64,000 nt of DNA from Thiobacillus sp. Lineage in GTDB: Bacteria > Pseudomonadota > Gammaproteobacteria > Burkholderiales > Thiobacillaceae. The position numbers and the translations under genes were made by a program. Location: assembly GCA_021166845.1 (NCBI GenBank), contig JAJPEP010000013.1, forward strand, positions 18,051 through 82,050, written 5' to 3'. Position 1 is the first letter of the stretch. The number at the start of each line of letters is the position of its first letter. Shown here one piece after another: positions 35,202 through 44,093 of this stretch. Below the pieces are notes generated by a model, which was given only the letters and a program-made list of their open reading frames with translations, made no database searches and was not told the DNA's origin.

Positions 35202-36128
35202 TCAGACGCCTGCGGCCTGCTGGTCGGCGTGGTAGCTCGACCGCACCATCGGCCCGCAGGCCGCATGCTTGAAACCCATCGCCAACGCTTCCTGCTCGAA
35301 CTGGGCGAAGCGTTCGGGGGTCACGAAGCGCAGCACCGGCAGATGATGCTGCGAGGGCTGCAGGTACTGGCCGAGGGTGAGCATGTCGACGCCGTGTGCG
35401 CGCAGGTCGCGCATCACCTGCAGAATCTCGTCGTCTTCCTCGCCCAGGCCCAGCATCAGGCCGGATTTGGTGACGATGTCCGGATGGCGCGTCTTGAAGT
35501 CCTGCAGCAATTTCAGCGAGTGCGCGTAGTCGGCGCCGGGGCGCGCCGCCTTGTACAGGCGTGGCACGGTTTCCAGATTGTGGTTCATCACATCGGGCGG
35601 CGCACGATCGAGCATGGCGAGCGCCTTGTCGAGGCGGCCGCGGAAATCCGGGGTGAGGATTTCGATGCGGGTAGCCGGTGAGGCTTCGCGCACCGCCGCG
35701 ATGCACAGCGCAAAATGCCCGGCGCCGCCATCGCGCAGGTCGTCGCGGTCGACGCTGGTGATCACCACGTATTTCAGCGCCATCAGCGCGATTGTTTCGG
35801 CCAGATGGCGCGGCTCGTCCACGTCCGGCGGAAGCGGGGTGCCGTGGCCGACGTCGCAGAACGGGCAGCGCCGCGTACACAGGTCGCCGAGGATCATGAA
35901 GGTGGCGATGCCGTGGCCGAAGCATTCACCCAGATTGGGGCACGAGGCTTCCTCGCACACGGTGTGCAGCTTCGCCTCGCGCAGGATATCCTTCAGGCGC
36001 CCGACATTGGGCACGTTGGACGATTTGGCGCGAATCCACGACGGCAACCTCATCCGGGGTTGCGGTACGATCTTGATCGGGATGCGTGCGGTCTTCGCCG
36101 CGCCTTTGTGCTGGGTGGGATCTGCCAT
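35202..36128 (-). CDS. lipA: Lipoyl synthase
   Basis: A 308-residue radical-SAM enzyme with both [4Fe-4S] sites. The auxiliary cluster motif is [12 protein letters not shown] and the radical-SAM motif is CTRRCPFC; the C-terminal RSSYHAD motif completes the auxiliary site. It inserts two sulfurs into octanoyl groups on lipoyl domains. lipB lies 2 kb away on the same strand, separated by two plus-strand genes. Confidence 0.96.
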   Translation of the reverse strand: MADPTQHKGAAKTARIPIKIVPQPRMRLPSWIRAKSSNVPNVGRLKDILREAKLHTVCEEASCPNLGECFGHGIATFMILGDLCTRRCPFCDVGHGTPLPPDVDEPRHLAETIALMALKYVVITSVDRDDLRDGGAGHFALCIAAVREASPATRIEILTPDFRGRLDKALAMLDRAPPDVMNHNLETVPRLYKAARPGADYAHSLKLLQDFKTRHPDIVTKSGLMLGLGEEDDEILQVMRDLRAHGVDMLTLGQYLQPSQHHLPVLRFVTPERFAQFEQEALAMGFKHAACGPMVRSSYHADQQAAGV

Positions 36129-36166
36129 AATCTGCTCGGAACAACGTTGAGTTCGAATTTTATCCT

Positions 36167-36730
36167 ATGCGACGACTGCCCCTGACCCTGCTGGCCATGT
36201 GGAGTGCTGCATCTCTTGCCGGCACCGAGACCAGCGTGGATGCTGAAACCGGGCTCGCCACCTGGCAAACCGAAACCGCCGGAATCCAGGTGCGCCTGAC
36301 CCAGATCAGTCCGGACCAGGCACGCGGTTTTTATCAGGCGCGCGGATTCTCGCCCGAAGCGGCGGAACGCTACGCCGCCGAGTGCGTCTTCATGACCGTG
36401 GTGCGCAATGTCGGCGACGCGCCGATCCGCCACCGGCTGGCCGACTGGCGCTATGAACCGGCCGGGCAGCCGCCGCGCGCCATCCGCAGCAAGACCCAGT
36501 GGGAACGCCTCTGGAAGCGGCAGGGCGTTCCGGAATCGGCGCGTATCGCCTTTGCCTGGGCGCAGTTCCCCGCCACGCAAACCTTTGCGCCGGGCGACTG
36601 GAACCAGGGCATGACGAGCTACAGCGTGCCGCGCGGCGGCGCGTTCACGCTGCGCTTCGTCTGGCGCGCCGACGGCAAGCAACATTCAGGAAAACTCGAA
36701 CAGGTGAGGTGTGCGGATGAAAATGCGTAA
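36167..36730 (+). CDS. Exported protein of unknown function
   Basis: A 187-residue protein with an N-terminal signal peptide (MRRLPLTLLAMWSAASLAG). The mature part holds single Cys residues in AAECVFMTVV and near the end (VRCADENA). I do not recognise a family. It ends 14 bp inside the TlpA-like gene, so the two are coupled and the protein may be a periplasmic partner or substrate of that thiol oxidoreductase (inference). It is divergent from lipA. Confidence 0.65.
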   Translation: MRRLPLTLLAMWSAASLAGTETSVDAETGLATWQTETAGIQVRLTQISPDQARGFYQARGFSPEAAERYAAECVFMTVVRNVGDAPIRHRLADWRYEPAGQPPRAIRSKTQWERLWKRQGVPESARIAFAWAQFPATQTFAPGDWNQGMTSYSVPRGGAFTLRFVWRADGKQHSGKLEQVRCADENA

Positions 36731-37265
36731 TCGATTGGCGAGCATGGCGTTTGCCGTGCTTTGTTTGCCGGGCGTGCCGGTGGTGAGCGCCATTGCGGCC
36801 GACCTGCCGCCCCTGTCCCACAGCCTGACCAGGCAGGCGCCCAAGCCCGCCCCGGCGCTCAAGCTCAAAGACCTCGACGGCCAGCCGTACGACCTCGCGC
36901 AACTCAAAGGCAAGGTCGTACTGATCAATTTCTGGGCCACCTGGTGTCCGCCGTGCCGGCGCGAAATGCCGTCGATGGAACGCCTGTCGCAGACACTCAA
37001 GGGCGAGGCCTTCAGCGTGCTGGCGGTGGATGTCGGCGAGAATGCCGACACCATCGAGACCTTCACCGGCCAGCTCGACACCACCCTGACCTTCCCCATC
37101 CTGCTCGACACCCGCAGCCGCACCATGCAGGCGTGGAAAGTGGCGGGGCTGCCGACCACCTTCCTGGTCGACAAGCAGGGGCGCATCGTCGCCAGCGCCA
37201 TCGGCGGGCGCGAATTCGATCATCCGGAAATGATCCGGGCGATCCGGGAGTTGCTGGGGAGGTAG
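36717..37265 (+). CDS. TlpA-like periplasmic thiol:disulfide reductase
   Basis: A 182-residue thioredoxin-fold protein. A signal peptide ends near ASAIAA-type residues 20-25, the active site FWATWCPPCRREMP has Cys77 and Cys80, and the cis-Pro loop is in GLPTTFLVD. It reduces disulfides in the periplasm, commonly for cytochrome c or oxidase assembly. The ATG at 36717 was preferred because AGGTGAGG lies about 7 bases upstream; a GTG at 36711 is the alternative. The TAG stop abuts a 7-bp tandem repeat. Confidence 0.86.
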   Translation: MKMRNRLASMAFAVLCLPGVPVVSAIAADLPPLSHSLTRQAPKPAPALKLKDLDGQPYDLAQLKGKVVLINFWATWCPPCRREMPSMERLSQTLKGEAFSVLAVDVGENADTIETFTGQLDTTLTFPILLDTRSRTMQAWKVAGLPTTFLVDKQGRIVASAIGGREFDHPEMIRAIRELLGR

Positions 37266-37305
37266 GGTCAGGGGTCAGGGGTCAGGGGCCAGGGGCCAGG
37301 GGCCA
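37264..37305 (+). repeat. Heptamer tandem repeat, six units
   Basis: Six consecutive 7-bp units read AGGGTCA, GGGGTCA, GGGGTCA and three of GGGGCCA, starting inside the TAG stop of the TlpA-like gene. Runs of 3-4 G separated by 3 bases satisfy the G-quadruplex pattern on the gene's coding strand. It is one of five such tracts in the window. Confidence 0.9.
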
Positions 37306-37356
37306 GGGAAGACTACAGGGGCATCCCAATCGGGAAAGCCTTTGGCTGAAAATCAG

Positions 37357-38016
37357 TCAGGAATAAATCGTGTCGAGCAAGGCTTGGGCGAGCGCCTGCC
37401 CGGCCTGCGGCGGGGACAACTTCACGCCGAGATCGCGGCATTGCGTCACCGGCATCCCGGCGTAGCCGCACGGGTTGATCGCGGCGAACGGCGCCAGGTC
37501 CATGTCGACGTTGAATGCCAGGCCGTGATAGGTGCAGCCGTGCTTGACGCGCAGGCCGAGCGCGGCGATTTTGGCGCCGTCGACATAGATGCCGGGGGCG
37601 CCGGCCAGCCGCGCGGCAGTCACCCCCTGGGCCGCCAGCACGTTGATGACAGCCTGTTCCATGCGCGCCACCAGTTCGCGGATGCCATAGCCGCGCCGCC
37701 GCAGGTCTACCAGCACATAGGCCACCACCTGCCCCGGCCCGTGGTAGGTGATCTGGCCGCCGCGGTCGATCGACACCACGGGGACCTCAGTGGCGGCGAT
37801 CAGATGCTCGGCACGGCCGGCCTGCCCCTGGGTATAGACCGGCGGATGCTCCAGCAGCCACAGCTCGTCCGGGGTGTCGGCCGTGCGCCGCGCGGTGAAA
37901 TCCTGCATCGCCCGCCAGGTCGGCTCGTACTCGACCCGCCCCAACTCCCGGATCAGCGCCCGCTCCCCGCCCTCCGCTCTCGGCTCTCCGCTCTCTACTC
38001 TCCGCCCTCCGCTCAC
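37357..38016 (-). CDS. lipB: Octanoyltransferase
   Basis: A 219-residue LipB. GGQITYHGPGQVVAYVLVDL is the substrate-binding region, and NPCGYAGMPVTQ carries the catalytic Cys, with a Lys in the KIAALGLRV segment. It moves octanoate from acyl-carrier protein to lipoyl domains. The GTG at 38016 overlaps the upstream stop (GTGA); its first ~18 residues (VSGGRRVESGEPRAEGGE) come from a heptamer repeat and are unlike LipB, whose usual start would fall near the LIRELG segment. The N terminus is thus uncertain. Confidence 0.9.
   Translation of the reverse strand: MSGGRRVESGEPRAEGGERALIRELGRVEYEPTWRAMQDFTARRTADTPDELWLLEHPPVYTQGQAGRAEHLIAATEVPVVSIDRGGQITYHGPGQVVAYVLVDLRRRGYGIRELVARMEQAVINVLAAQGVTAARLAGAPGIYVDGAKIAALGLRVKHGCTYHGLAFNVDMDLAPFAAINPCGYAGMPVTQCRDLGVKLSPPQAGQALAQALLDTIYS
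37972..38013 (-). repeat. Heptamer tandem repeat, six degenerate units
   Basis: On the minus strand six 7-bp units (AGCGGAG, GGCGGAG, AGTAGAG, AGCGGAG, AGCCGAG, AGCGGAG) begin at the stop of the DUF493 gene and run into the lipB reading frame. The tract is purine-rich on the coding strand but less G-rich than the other tracts. Confidence 0.85.
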
Positions 38017-38279
38017 AACGCCATCTTCACCCACGGATGCGCCGTGATCTCGCGATACAGCGCATCGAGCTGCGCCTTCGAGGTGGCGCGCACCACGCAG
38101 GTCACCGACAGGTAGTTGCCGCCGCTGGACGCCCGCATCTCGATGGTTTCGGCCCTGAAATCGGGGGCGTGGCGCAGCACCAGTTCGACCATGGCCTGCG
38201 CGAAGTCGTCGCGCCGCTCGCCCATGATCTTGACCGGGAAATCGGTGGGGAATTTCAGCAGCGTCTCTTCTTCGCTCAT
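38013..38279 (-). CDS. DUF493/YbeD-like protein
   Basis: An 88-residue ACT-like alpha/beta protein: LKFPTDFPVKIMGERRDDFA ... YLSVTCVVRATSKAQLDALY. The family is small, widespread beside lipB, and possibly involved in regulating lipoate synthesis; its biochemical role is not established. The ATG at 38279 overlaps the aminotransferase stop by 4 bp. It is coupled to lipB downstream. Confidence 0.9.
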   Translation of the reverse strand: MSEEETLLKFPTDFPVKIMGERRDDFAQAMVELVLRHAPDFRAETIEMRASSGGNYLSVTCVVRATSKAQLDALYREITAHPWVKMAL

Positions 38280-39139
38280 GCGCGCATGACCTGCTGCTTG
38301 AAAGTTTGATACAAGCCGTCCATCCGCTGCGCCAGCGGTCCCGGCACGCCGGCGCCGACCGGCACGCCGTCGAGCTTCACAATGGCCATGATTTCCTTGG
38401 TCGAGGAGGTCATCCACAGCTCGTCGGCACTGCGCACCTCGGCCTCGGAAATCGCCCGTACCTCATGCGGAATGCCGTGCGCGGCGGCAAGTTCCAGCAC
38501 CACGTCGTAGGTGACGCCGGTCAACATCAGGCTGGACGGCGGCGGCGCCCGCAGCACGCCGTCCTTCGCCACGAAAATATTGCTTGCCGCGCCTTCGGTC
38601 AGGAAGCCGTCGCGCAGCATCACGGTTTCGGCACAGTCGGCGTCGACCGCCTGCTGCCGCAGCAGGATGTTGGCCAGCAGCGAGATCGCCTTGATGTTGC
38701 AGCGCAGCCAGCGGTTGTCGACGGCGCTGACGGCGCACACCCCGGCGGCCTTTTGGGCGGGAGTGGACGTCACCAGCGGCTGTGAGAACATGAAGACGGT
38801 CGGCGGCACGCCCCGCGGAAAGGCATGATCGCGCGGCGGCTGCCCTTGAACAGGCGTGCCGCGCGTCACCTGGATGTAGACCGACTGGTCGGCGAAGTCC
38901 TGCAGTTCGACCAGCCGCAGGATCAATTCGTGCCAAGCCCCGGTTTCATGCGGGTTGGCCAGGCGAATGCCGTCGAGGCTGCCCTGCAGGCGGCGCAGGT
39001 GTTCGTCGAGCCGGAACGGCTTCTTCGAGTACACCGGAATCAGTTCGTAGACGCCGTCGCCGAAGACAAAGCCGCGGTCGAGCACCGAAACCTTCGCTTC
39101 GGCAAGCGGCAGGAACCGGCCGTTGAGATAAGCGCTCAT
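38276..39139 (-). CDS. D-amino-acid aminotransferase (fold-type IV PLP)
   Basis: A 287-residue PLP enzyme of the Dat/IlvE fold. FGDGVYELIPVYSKKPFRLD is at the N terminus, the PLP Lys is in RCNIKAISLL, and TEGAASNIFVAKDG and LTGVTYDVV bind the phosphate. It probably makes D-Ala or D-Glu for peptidoglycan, which fits its place behind dacC and rlpA; a branched-chain or aminodeoxychorismate-type activity cannot be excluded. The ATG at 39139 overlaps the dacC-like stop (ATGA). Confidence 0.88.
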   Translation of the reverse strand: MSAYLNGRFLPLAEAKVSVLDRGFVFGDGVYELIPVYSKKPFRLDEHLRRLQGSLDGIRLANPHETGAWHELILRLVELQDFADQSVYIQVTRGTPVQGQPPRDHAFPRGVPPTVFMFSQPLVTSTPAQKAAGVCAVSAVDNRWLRCNIKAISLLANILLRQQAVDADCAETVMLRDGFLTEGAASNIFVAKDGVLRAPPPSSLMLTGVTYDVVLELAAAHGIPHEVRAISEAEVRSADELWMTSSTKEIMAIVKLDGVPVGAGVPGPLAQRMDGLYQTFKQQVMRA

Positions 39140-40251
39140 TTCGCGAAGAAGAGCCGGATCGAATCCCAGCCGCGCCCGAAGATGCCGGCCACGGCGACAT
39201 CGTGCAGCGCGACCAGGGGATAGTCGCCGACCGGCTTGCCGTCGAGTACCAGCCGCAGCGTCCCCATGCGCTGGCCTCTGCGCACCGGCGCCACGATCGG
39301 CTGCCGGGTGATGACTTCGGCCTTGACGCGAACAGCGCTGCCCGTGGGAACCAGCAAATGGAAATCCTGCGCAAACCCCATGCTCACCATCGAACGCGCG
39401 CCGCGGTAGAGGGGCGCCACCTTGACCGGCTGCTGCGCGCGGTAGAGCCGCACGCTTTCGAAATTCTCGAAGCCGTAATTGAGCAAGCGCAGGGCATCCT
39501 GGGTGCGCTGGGCGTCGGACCGACCGCCCAGCACCACGGCGATGCGGCGCTGGTCGCCGCGCCGGGCCGACGCAGCCATGCAGAAACCGGCCTGGACGGT
39601 GCGCCCGACCTTGAGTCCGGTCACCGTGCTGTCGCGCCACAACAGGCGATTGCCGTTGTAGTACGTAATGCCCTTGAAGGCCAGTTCCTTTTGCGTGAAT
39701 AAATCCTTCCGCTCGGGAAAATCGCGCAACAGCGCGCGCGACAGCACGGCGAGGTCGCGGGCGCTCGATTCGTGCCCCGGCTCGGTCAATCCGGTGGCGT
39801 TCATGAAGCGGGTTTTGGCCATGCCGAGCCGCTTGGCTTCGCGGTTCATGCGTTCGACAAACGCCGCCTCGCTGCCGTCGGCCGCGGCCACCAGCGCAAG
39901 CGTGGCATCGCTGGCCGACTGCACCAGCATCGCCTGCAGCAGGATGTCGACGCTCACCTGTTCGCCCGCCTTGAGAAACACGCGTGCGCCGTCGGCCTCG
40001 GTGGCGGATTCCGGCACGGTCAGCGCCTCGCCCAGGCTCAACTTGTTCTTGCGGATATCGCCCAACAGCACATAGGCCGTCATCAGTTGCGTCAGCGAGG
40101 CCGGCGCCAGCGGCAGATCGGCCTGATACGAAGCCAGCTCGCGTCCGCTGGTCTGGTCGATCACCACCCAGGCGCGCGCCATGATGCCGGCAGGCGCCGC
40201 CCAGGCCGATGTGGAAAGCAGGAGCGCCAGCCCCAGCCAAAAGATCTTCAT
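39136..40251 (-). CDS. DacC/PBP5-like protein with altered catalytic motifs
   Basis: A 371-residue homologue of D-alanyl-D-alanine carboxypeptidases, with a signal peptide (MKIFWLGLALLLSTSAWA), a transpeptidase-like domain, and the PBP5 C-terminal beta domain and amphipathic anchor (GWDSIRLFFAK). All three active-site motifs deviate. SxxK reads SLTQ (Ser52, Gln55), SxN reads SAS (112-114), and KTG reads KVG (214-216). Family members such as E. coli DacA have SLTK, SGN and KTG. It therefore looks catalytically dead or strongly altered, perhaps a peptidoglycan-binding scaffold. Length and frame are intact. It lies between rlpA and the D-amino-acid aminotransferase gene. Confidence 0.85.
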   Translation of the reverse strand: MKIFWLGLALLLSTSAWAAPAGIMARAWVVIDQTSGRELASYQADLPLAPASLTQLMTAYVLLGDIRKNKLSLGEALTVPESATEADGARVFLKAGEQVSVDILLQAMLVQSASDATLALVAAADGSEAAFVERMNREAKRLGMAKTRFMNATGLTEPGHESSARDLAVLSRALLRDFPERKDLFTQKELAFKGITYYNGNRLLWRDSTVTGLKVGRTVQAGFCMAASARRGDQRRIAVVLGGRSDAQRTQDALRLLNYGFENFESVRLYRAQQPVKVAPLYRGARSMVSMGFAQDFHLLVPTGSAVRVKAEVITRQPIVAPVRRGQRMGTLRLVLDGKPVGDYPLVALHDVAVAGIFGRGWDSIRLFFAK

Positions 40252-40265
40252 GCCTGGCCCTTAAA

Positions 40266-41090
40266 TCAATCGCGTCTGACCAAGACAGCATTCAGGTCGA
40301 GACGTTCCCGCACCCGCGCGCGATCCGCCTGCGCCGCGTCGTCAGCGGGATAAGGCCCGAGCTGCACGCGGTGCAGGGCGTCATTGAGCACCACACGGCT
40401 GCGGCCGGCGTCGAGATCGAGCGCGCGCCTCAGGCGGGCAAGCAATTGCTGCGCATGATCGGCGTACGAAAACGCGCCCACCTGCAGGTAGATCCCTTCT
40501 TTCAACGCCTCGCCCTGCGTGTCATAGGCGGCCGGGTCGAGGCTTTCCACCCGTACCCGGGTGCTGCCGCGCTTCAGGTAGCCGAGCTTGTGGGCGGCGG
40601 TGTACGACAGGTCGATGACGCGCTTGCCGTGAAACGGGCCACGATCGTTGATGCGCACCACCACGGACTTGCCGTTGTCGAGCGCGGTGACCCGCGCGTA
40701 ACTCGGGATCGGCAGGGTGGGATGCGCGGCGGTCATGGCATACATGTCGTAGACCTCGCCCGATGCGGTTTTTTTGCCGTGGAAGCGGCGGCCGTACCAC
40801 GAGGCCAGGCCTTCCTCGCTGTGCGCGCGGCGTTCGGTCTGCGGCGTGTAGGTATTGCCCAGCACGGCATAGGTGCGATTGGCGAAGCGGTGCAGCGGTT
40901 CGTCGCGCGGCACCGCATCGGGAACGGCATCCAGATTAGCCGGCGGGCGGGCCCCGGGACCGTCGTCGAGGTAGTATCCGCCGTTTTTTGGCGCGCTGGT
41001 GGCCTGCTTGGCGGGTGGCGAGCTGCCGCAACCGGTGAGCGCCAGCACGAAGGCAAGCATGCCCAGGATCGGTATCGATATCTTGTTCAT
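40266..41090 (-). CDS. rlpA: Septal-ring lytic transglycosylase RlpA family lipoprotein
   Basis: A 274-residue lipoprotein (lipobox ALTGC near residues 17-21). The double-psi beta-barrel domain is GLASWYGRRFHGKKTASGE ... VVRINDRGPFHGKRVIDLS, with the conserved His and Asp. A C-terminal SPOR domain begins at IYLQVGAFSYADHAQQL. RlpA cleaves denuded glycan strands at the septum. It lies 14 bp ahead of the dacC-like gene and 17 bp behind rodA. Confidence 0.92.
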   Translation of the reverse strand: MNKISIPILGMLAFVLALTGCGSSPPAKQATSAPKNGGYYLDDGPGARPPANLDAVPDAVPRDEPLHRFANRTYAVLGNTYTPQTERRAHSEEGLASWYGRRFHGKKTASGEVYDMYAMTAAHPTLPIPSYARVTALDNGKSVVVRINDRGPFHGKRVIDLSYTAAHKLGYLKRGSTRVRVESLDPAAYDTQGEALKEGIYLQVGAFSYADHAQQLLARLRRALDLDAGRSRVVLNDALHRVQLGPYPADDAAQADRARVRERLDLNAVLVRRD

Positions 41091-41107
41091 GGCTGCATTT
41101 TAACGCG

Positions 41108-42208
41108 TCACGATTTGTTGAGCTGGCGATGCGTCGCCACGCTCATCAGGATGCCCATCCCCAGCAGCAGCGTGATGAGCGCGGTGCCGCCGTAGCTCAT
41201 CAGCGGCAACGGCACGCCGACCACCGGCAGGATGCCCGACACCATGCCCATGTTGACGAATGCGTAGGTGAACAGATTGAGGCTCAGCGTGGCCGCCATC
41301 AGCCGGCCGAACAGCGTCGGCGCCCGCGCCGCGATGACCAGGCCGCGCGCGACAATGGCCAGATACAGCCCCACCAGGAAAATCGCCCCGACGTAGCCGA
41401 ATTCCTCGCCGAACACGGCAAACACGAAATCGGTTGTCCGCTCCGGAATGAAATCAAGCTGGCTTTGCGAGCCCTGCATCCAGCCCTTGCCGAACATCCC
41501 GCCCGAGCCGATCGCGATGGTGGACTGGATGATGTGGTAGCCGGCGCCCAGCGGGTCGGACGCGGGATCGAGCAAAGTCAGCACACGGCGCTGCTGGTAG
41601 TCGTGCAGAACCCCCCACACCACGGGCAGGCTGGCCGCGCCAAGCACCCCGCCGCCGAGAATCACCTTCCACGGCAGGCCGGCGAAGAACAGCAGATAGA
41701 AGCCCGAGGCGCCGATCATCAGCGCCGTGCCGAGATCGGGCTGGCGCAGGATCAGCAGCAGAGGCACCAGAACCAGCACGCCACCGACCAGATAGTGCTT
41801 CGCGCGCAGCACCGCCTCGTTGCGCTGGAAATACCAGGCCAGCGTCAAGGGCAGCGCCAGCTTCAGCAGTTCCGACGGCTGGAACGCCATGAAGCCAAGG
41901 TTCAGCCAGCGCCGCGAGCCGTTGCGGACCTCGCCGAACAGCGCCACGCCGACCAGCAGCACCACGCCCGCGACAAACAAGGGCGGCCCCACCCTGGACA
42001 GCAGATGCGGCGGCACATTGGCCATCACCACCATCACCCCCAGCGCCAGCCCGATGTTGACCAGGTGGCCGCTGATGCGCGCCGGGCTCTGTCCCGAGGC
42101 GCTCGTCACCACCGCCAGGCTGATGCCCAGCAACACGAGCACAAGGGCCAGCAGAATGCCGTCCAGGTGGCTCAGCCTGCGCACGATCCAGTGGCTAGTC
42201 CGCGTCAT
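41108..42208 (-). CDS. rodA: Rod-shape-determining peptidoglycan glycosyltransferase RodA
   Basis: A 366-residue SEDS protein with about ten membrane helices. Signatures include GNGSRRWLNLGFMAFQPSEL and RQPDLGTALMIGASG (with the essential Asp), and the C-terminal GVPLPLMSYGGTALITLLLG. It polymerises lipid II with PBP2 during cell elongation. It overlaps mrdA by 14 bp. Confidence 0.96.
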   Translation of the reverse strand: MTRTSHWIVRRLSHLDGILLALVLVLLGISLAVVTSASGQSPARISGHLVNIGLALGVMVVMANVPPHLLSRVGPPLFVAGVVLLVGVALFGEVRNGSRRWLNLGFMAFQPSELLKLALPLTLAWYFQRNEAVLRAKHYLVGGVLVLVPLLLILRQPDLGTALMIGASGFYLLFFAGLPWKVILGGGVLGAASLPVVWGVLHDYQQRRVLTLLDPASDPLGAGYHIIQSTIAIGSGGMFGKGWMQGSQSQLDFIPERTTDFVFAVFGEEFGYVGAIFLVGLYLAIVARGLVIAARAPTLFGRLMAATLSLNLFTYAFVNMGMVSGILPVVGVPLPLMSYGGTALITLLLGMGILMSVATHRQLNKS

Positions 42209-44087
42209 TTTCCGCCTCCAGTTTCATGCCGCCGGGTCGCTTCCCGGTCAGGTAATAATCGAGCACCGCGCGCGCGATCGGCGCCGCGGTGCCGCTGCCC
42301 GAGCCGCCGTTTTCCACCATTACCGCCACCGCGATGGTGGGATTCTCGGCCGGGGCATAGGCAATGAACAGCGCATGGTCGAGATGCTTCCGGGCCAGCC
42401 GGTCGGCGTCGTAGCGCGCGCCCTGCTTGATGCCGACCACCTGCGCGGTGCCGGTCTTGCCGGCGATGGTATACGGCGCGCCGGCCGCCGAGCTGGCCGC
42501 GGTGCCGCCCGGGCGCATCACGTCCATCATGCCTTCGCGTACGACCTCCAGGTGTTTCGGAGTGATCGCCAGCTGGGCGCGCGCGCCACCCGGCTGCGGC
42601 TGCCAGGTATGGGTAAGCGGGTCGCGTACCGCCTGCACCAGGCGCGGCTCGATCCGCACGCCGCCGTTGGCAAGCATGGCCGCCGCCGCCGCCAGTTGCA
42701 GCGGGGTGGTCAGGTGATAACCCTGACCGATGCCGGCAATCACCGTCTCGCCGGGATACCAGGGCTGCTTGAAGCGGCGCTGCTTCCAGTCGCGCGAGGG
42801 GAGCAGCCCGGATGACTCGCCGTCCAGGTCGATGCCGGTTTTTTCACCCAGGCCGAACTGCGCCAGGTAGTCGTGCATGCGATCGACCCCCATGTCCACC
42901 GCCAGCTTGTAATAATAGACATCGCACGACTGGGAGATGGATCGGCGCAGATCGACGACCCCATGCCCGCCGCGCTTCCAGTCACGGAACTGATGGCTGC
43001 TGTTGGGCAGACTGAAAAAGCCGGGATCGTTGATGCTGTCCGACGGCTTGCGCAGCCCCAGTTCGAGGCCGGCCAGCGCCATAAATGGCTTGATCGTCGA
43101 ACCGGGGGGGTAGATGCCGCGCAGGGCGCGGTTCACCATCGGCCGGTCCGGCGATTCGTTGAGCGACTTCCAGGTTTCCGGGTCGATGCCGTCGACGAAC
43201 AGGTTGGGGTCGAATCCGGGCCGGGAGACCAGCGCCAGCACCCCGCCGGTATTGGGGTCGAGCGCCACCAGCCCGCCGAGGTAATCGCCGAACGCACGTT
43301 CGGCCACCGCCTGCAACGCCGCATCGAGATGCAGGCGCAGATCCTTGCCCGGTACCGGCGGAATCCGCGACAGCATGCGCACCGCCCGGCCGCTGGCGTC
43401 GGTCTCCATCTGGTCGAAGCCGGTGCGGCCGTGCAGCAGGGTTTCGTAGCTTTGCTCCAACCCGGTCTTGCCGATATGGGCGCTGCCCTTGTAGTTCTGC
43501 TCGCGGCCATCGTCGCGCAGCTGCTGCAGGTCGCGATCGTTGATGCGGCCGACAAACCCCAGCACGTGCGCCATGCCTGGCCCGGCCTGGTAGTTGCGGA
43601 ACAGCCGCGCCTTCACTTCCACCCCCGGCAGGCGATAGCGGTTGGCGGCGACAATCGCCACCTCCTCGTCGGTCAACTTGCTTTTCAGCGGCACGGTTTC
43701 GAACTCGTGCGACTCGCTCAATAAGCGGCGAAAACGCCGCAGCTGCCCCGGCGTGATCTCGATCAGCGTGCCCACCTCGGTCAGCGTGGCCTCCAGGTTG
43801 TCGGTCCGCGCCCGCGTCAGTTCCAGCGTATAGGCCGAATAGTTTTCCGCCAGGATGCGATCGTTGCGATCGAGGATCAGCCCGCGGTTGGGCGCGGTGG
43901 GCACCCGCGAAATACGGTTGCTTTCGGCGCGCTGGATATAGTGCTCGTGCTGCACGACCTGCAGATAAAACCCGCGCGCCAGCAGCGCGGCAGCCAGCAG
44001 CGCGACAAGGGCCGCACCCGCTTTCAGCCGTCCATGAAAGCGGGCCAGTTCACGATCCAGGTTTTTCAGTTGCGTGGCGAAACCCAT
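42195..44087 (-). CDS. mrdA: Penicillin-binding protein 2
   Basis: A 630-residue class B PBP with one N-terminal membrane helix and a pedestal domain. The transpeptidase domain has Ser330 in GSTIKPFM (SxxK), SQSCDVYY (SxN equivalent) and KTGTAQV (Lys544). It cross-links peptidoglycan in the elongasome as partner of RodA. The C terminus is EAENDAD. In contrast to the dacC-like gene downstream, all catalytic motifs are intact. Confidence 0.96.
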   Translation of the reverse strand: MGFATQLKNLDRELARFHGRLKAGAALVALLAAALLARGFYLQVVQHEHYIQRAESNRISRVPTAPNRGLILDRNDRILAENYSAYTLELTRARTDNLEATLTEVGTLIEITPGQLRRFRRLLSESHEFETVPLKSKLTDEEVAIVAANRYRLPGVEVKARLFRNYQAGPGMAHVLGFVGRINDRDLQQLRDDGREQNYKGSAHIGKTGLEQSYETLLHGRTGFDQMETDASGRAVRMLSRIPPVPGKDLRLHLDAALQAVAERAFGDYLGGLVALDPNTGGVLALVSRPGFDPNLFVDGIDPETWKSLNESPDRPMVNRALRGIYPPGSTIKPFMALAGLELGLRKPSDSINDPGFFSLPNSSHQFRDWKRGGHGVVDLRRSISQSCDVYYYKLAVDMGVDRMHDYLAQFGLGEKTGIDLDGESSGLLPSRDWKQRRFKQPWYPGETVIAGIGQGYHLTTPLQLAAAAAMLANGGVRIEPRLVQAVRDPLTHTWQPQPGGARAQLAITPKHLEVVREGMMDVMRPGGTAASSAAGAPYTIAGKTGTAQVVGIKQGARYDADRLARKHLDHALFIAYAPAENPTIAVAVMVENGGSGSGTAAPIARAVLDYYLTGKRPGGMKLEAENDAD

Positions 44088-44093
44088 TCGGAA

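Noticed and set aside
39140..40291. Upstream extension of the D-amino-acid aminotransferase frame to 671 codons
   Set aside because: The extension is antiphase reading of the dacC-like gene; the ATG at 39139 gives the normal family length and start.
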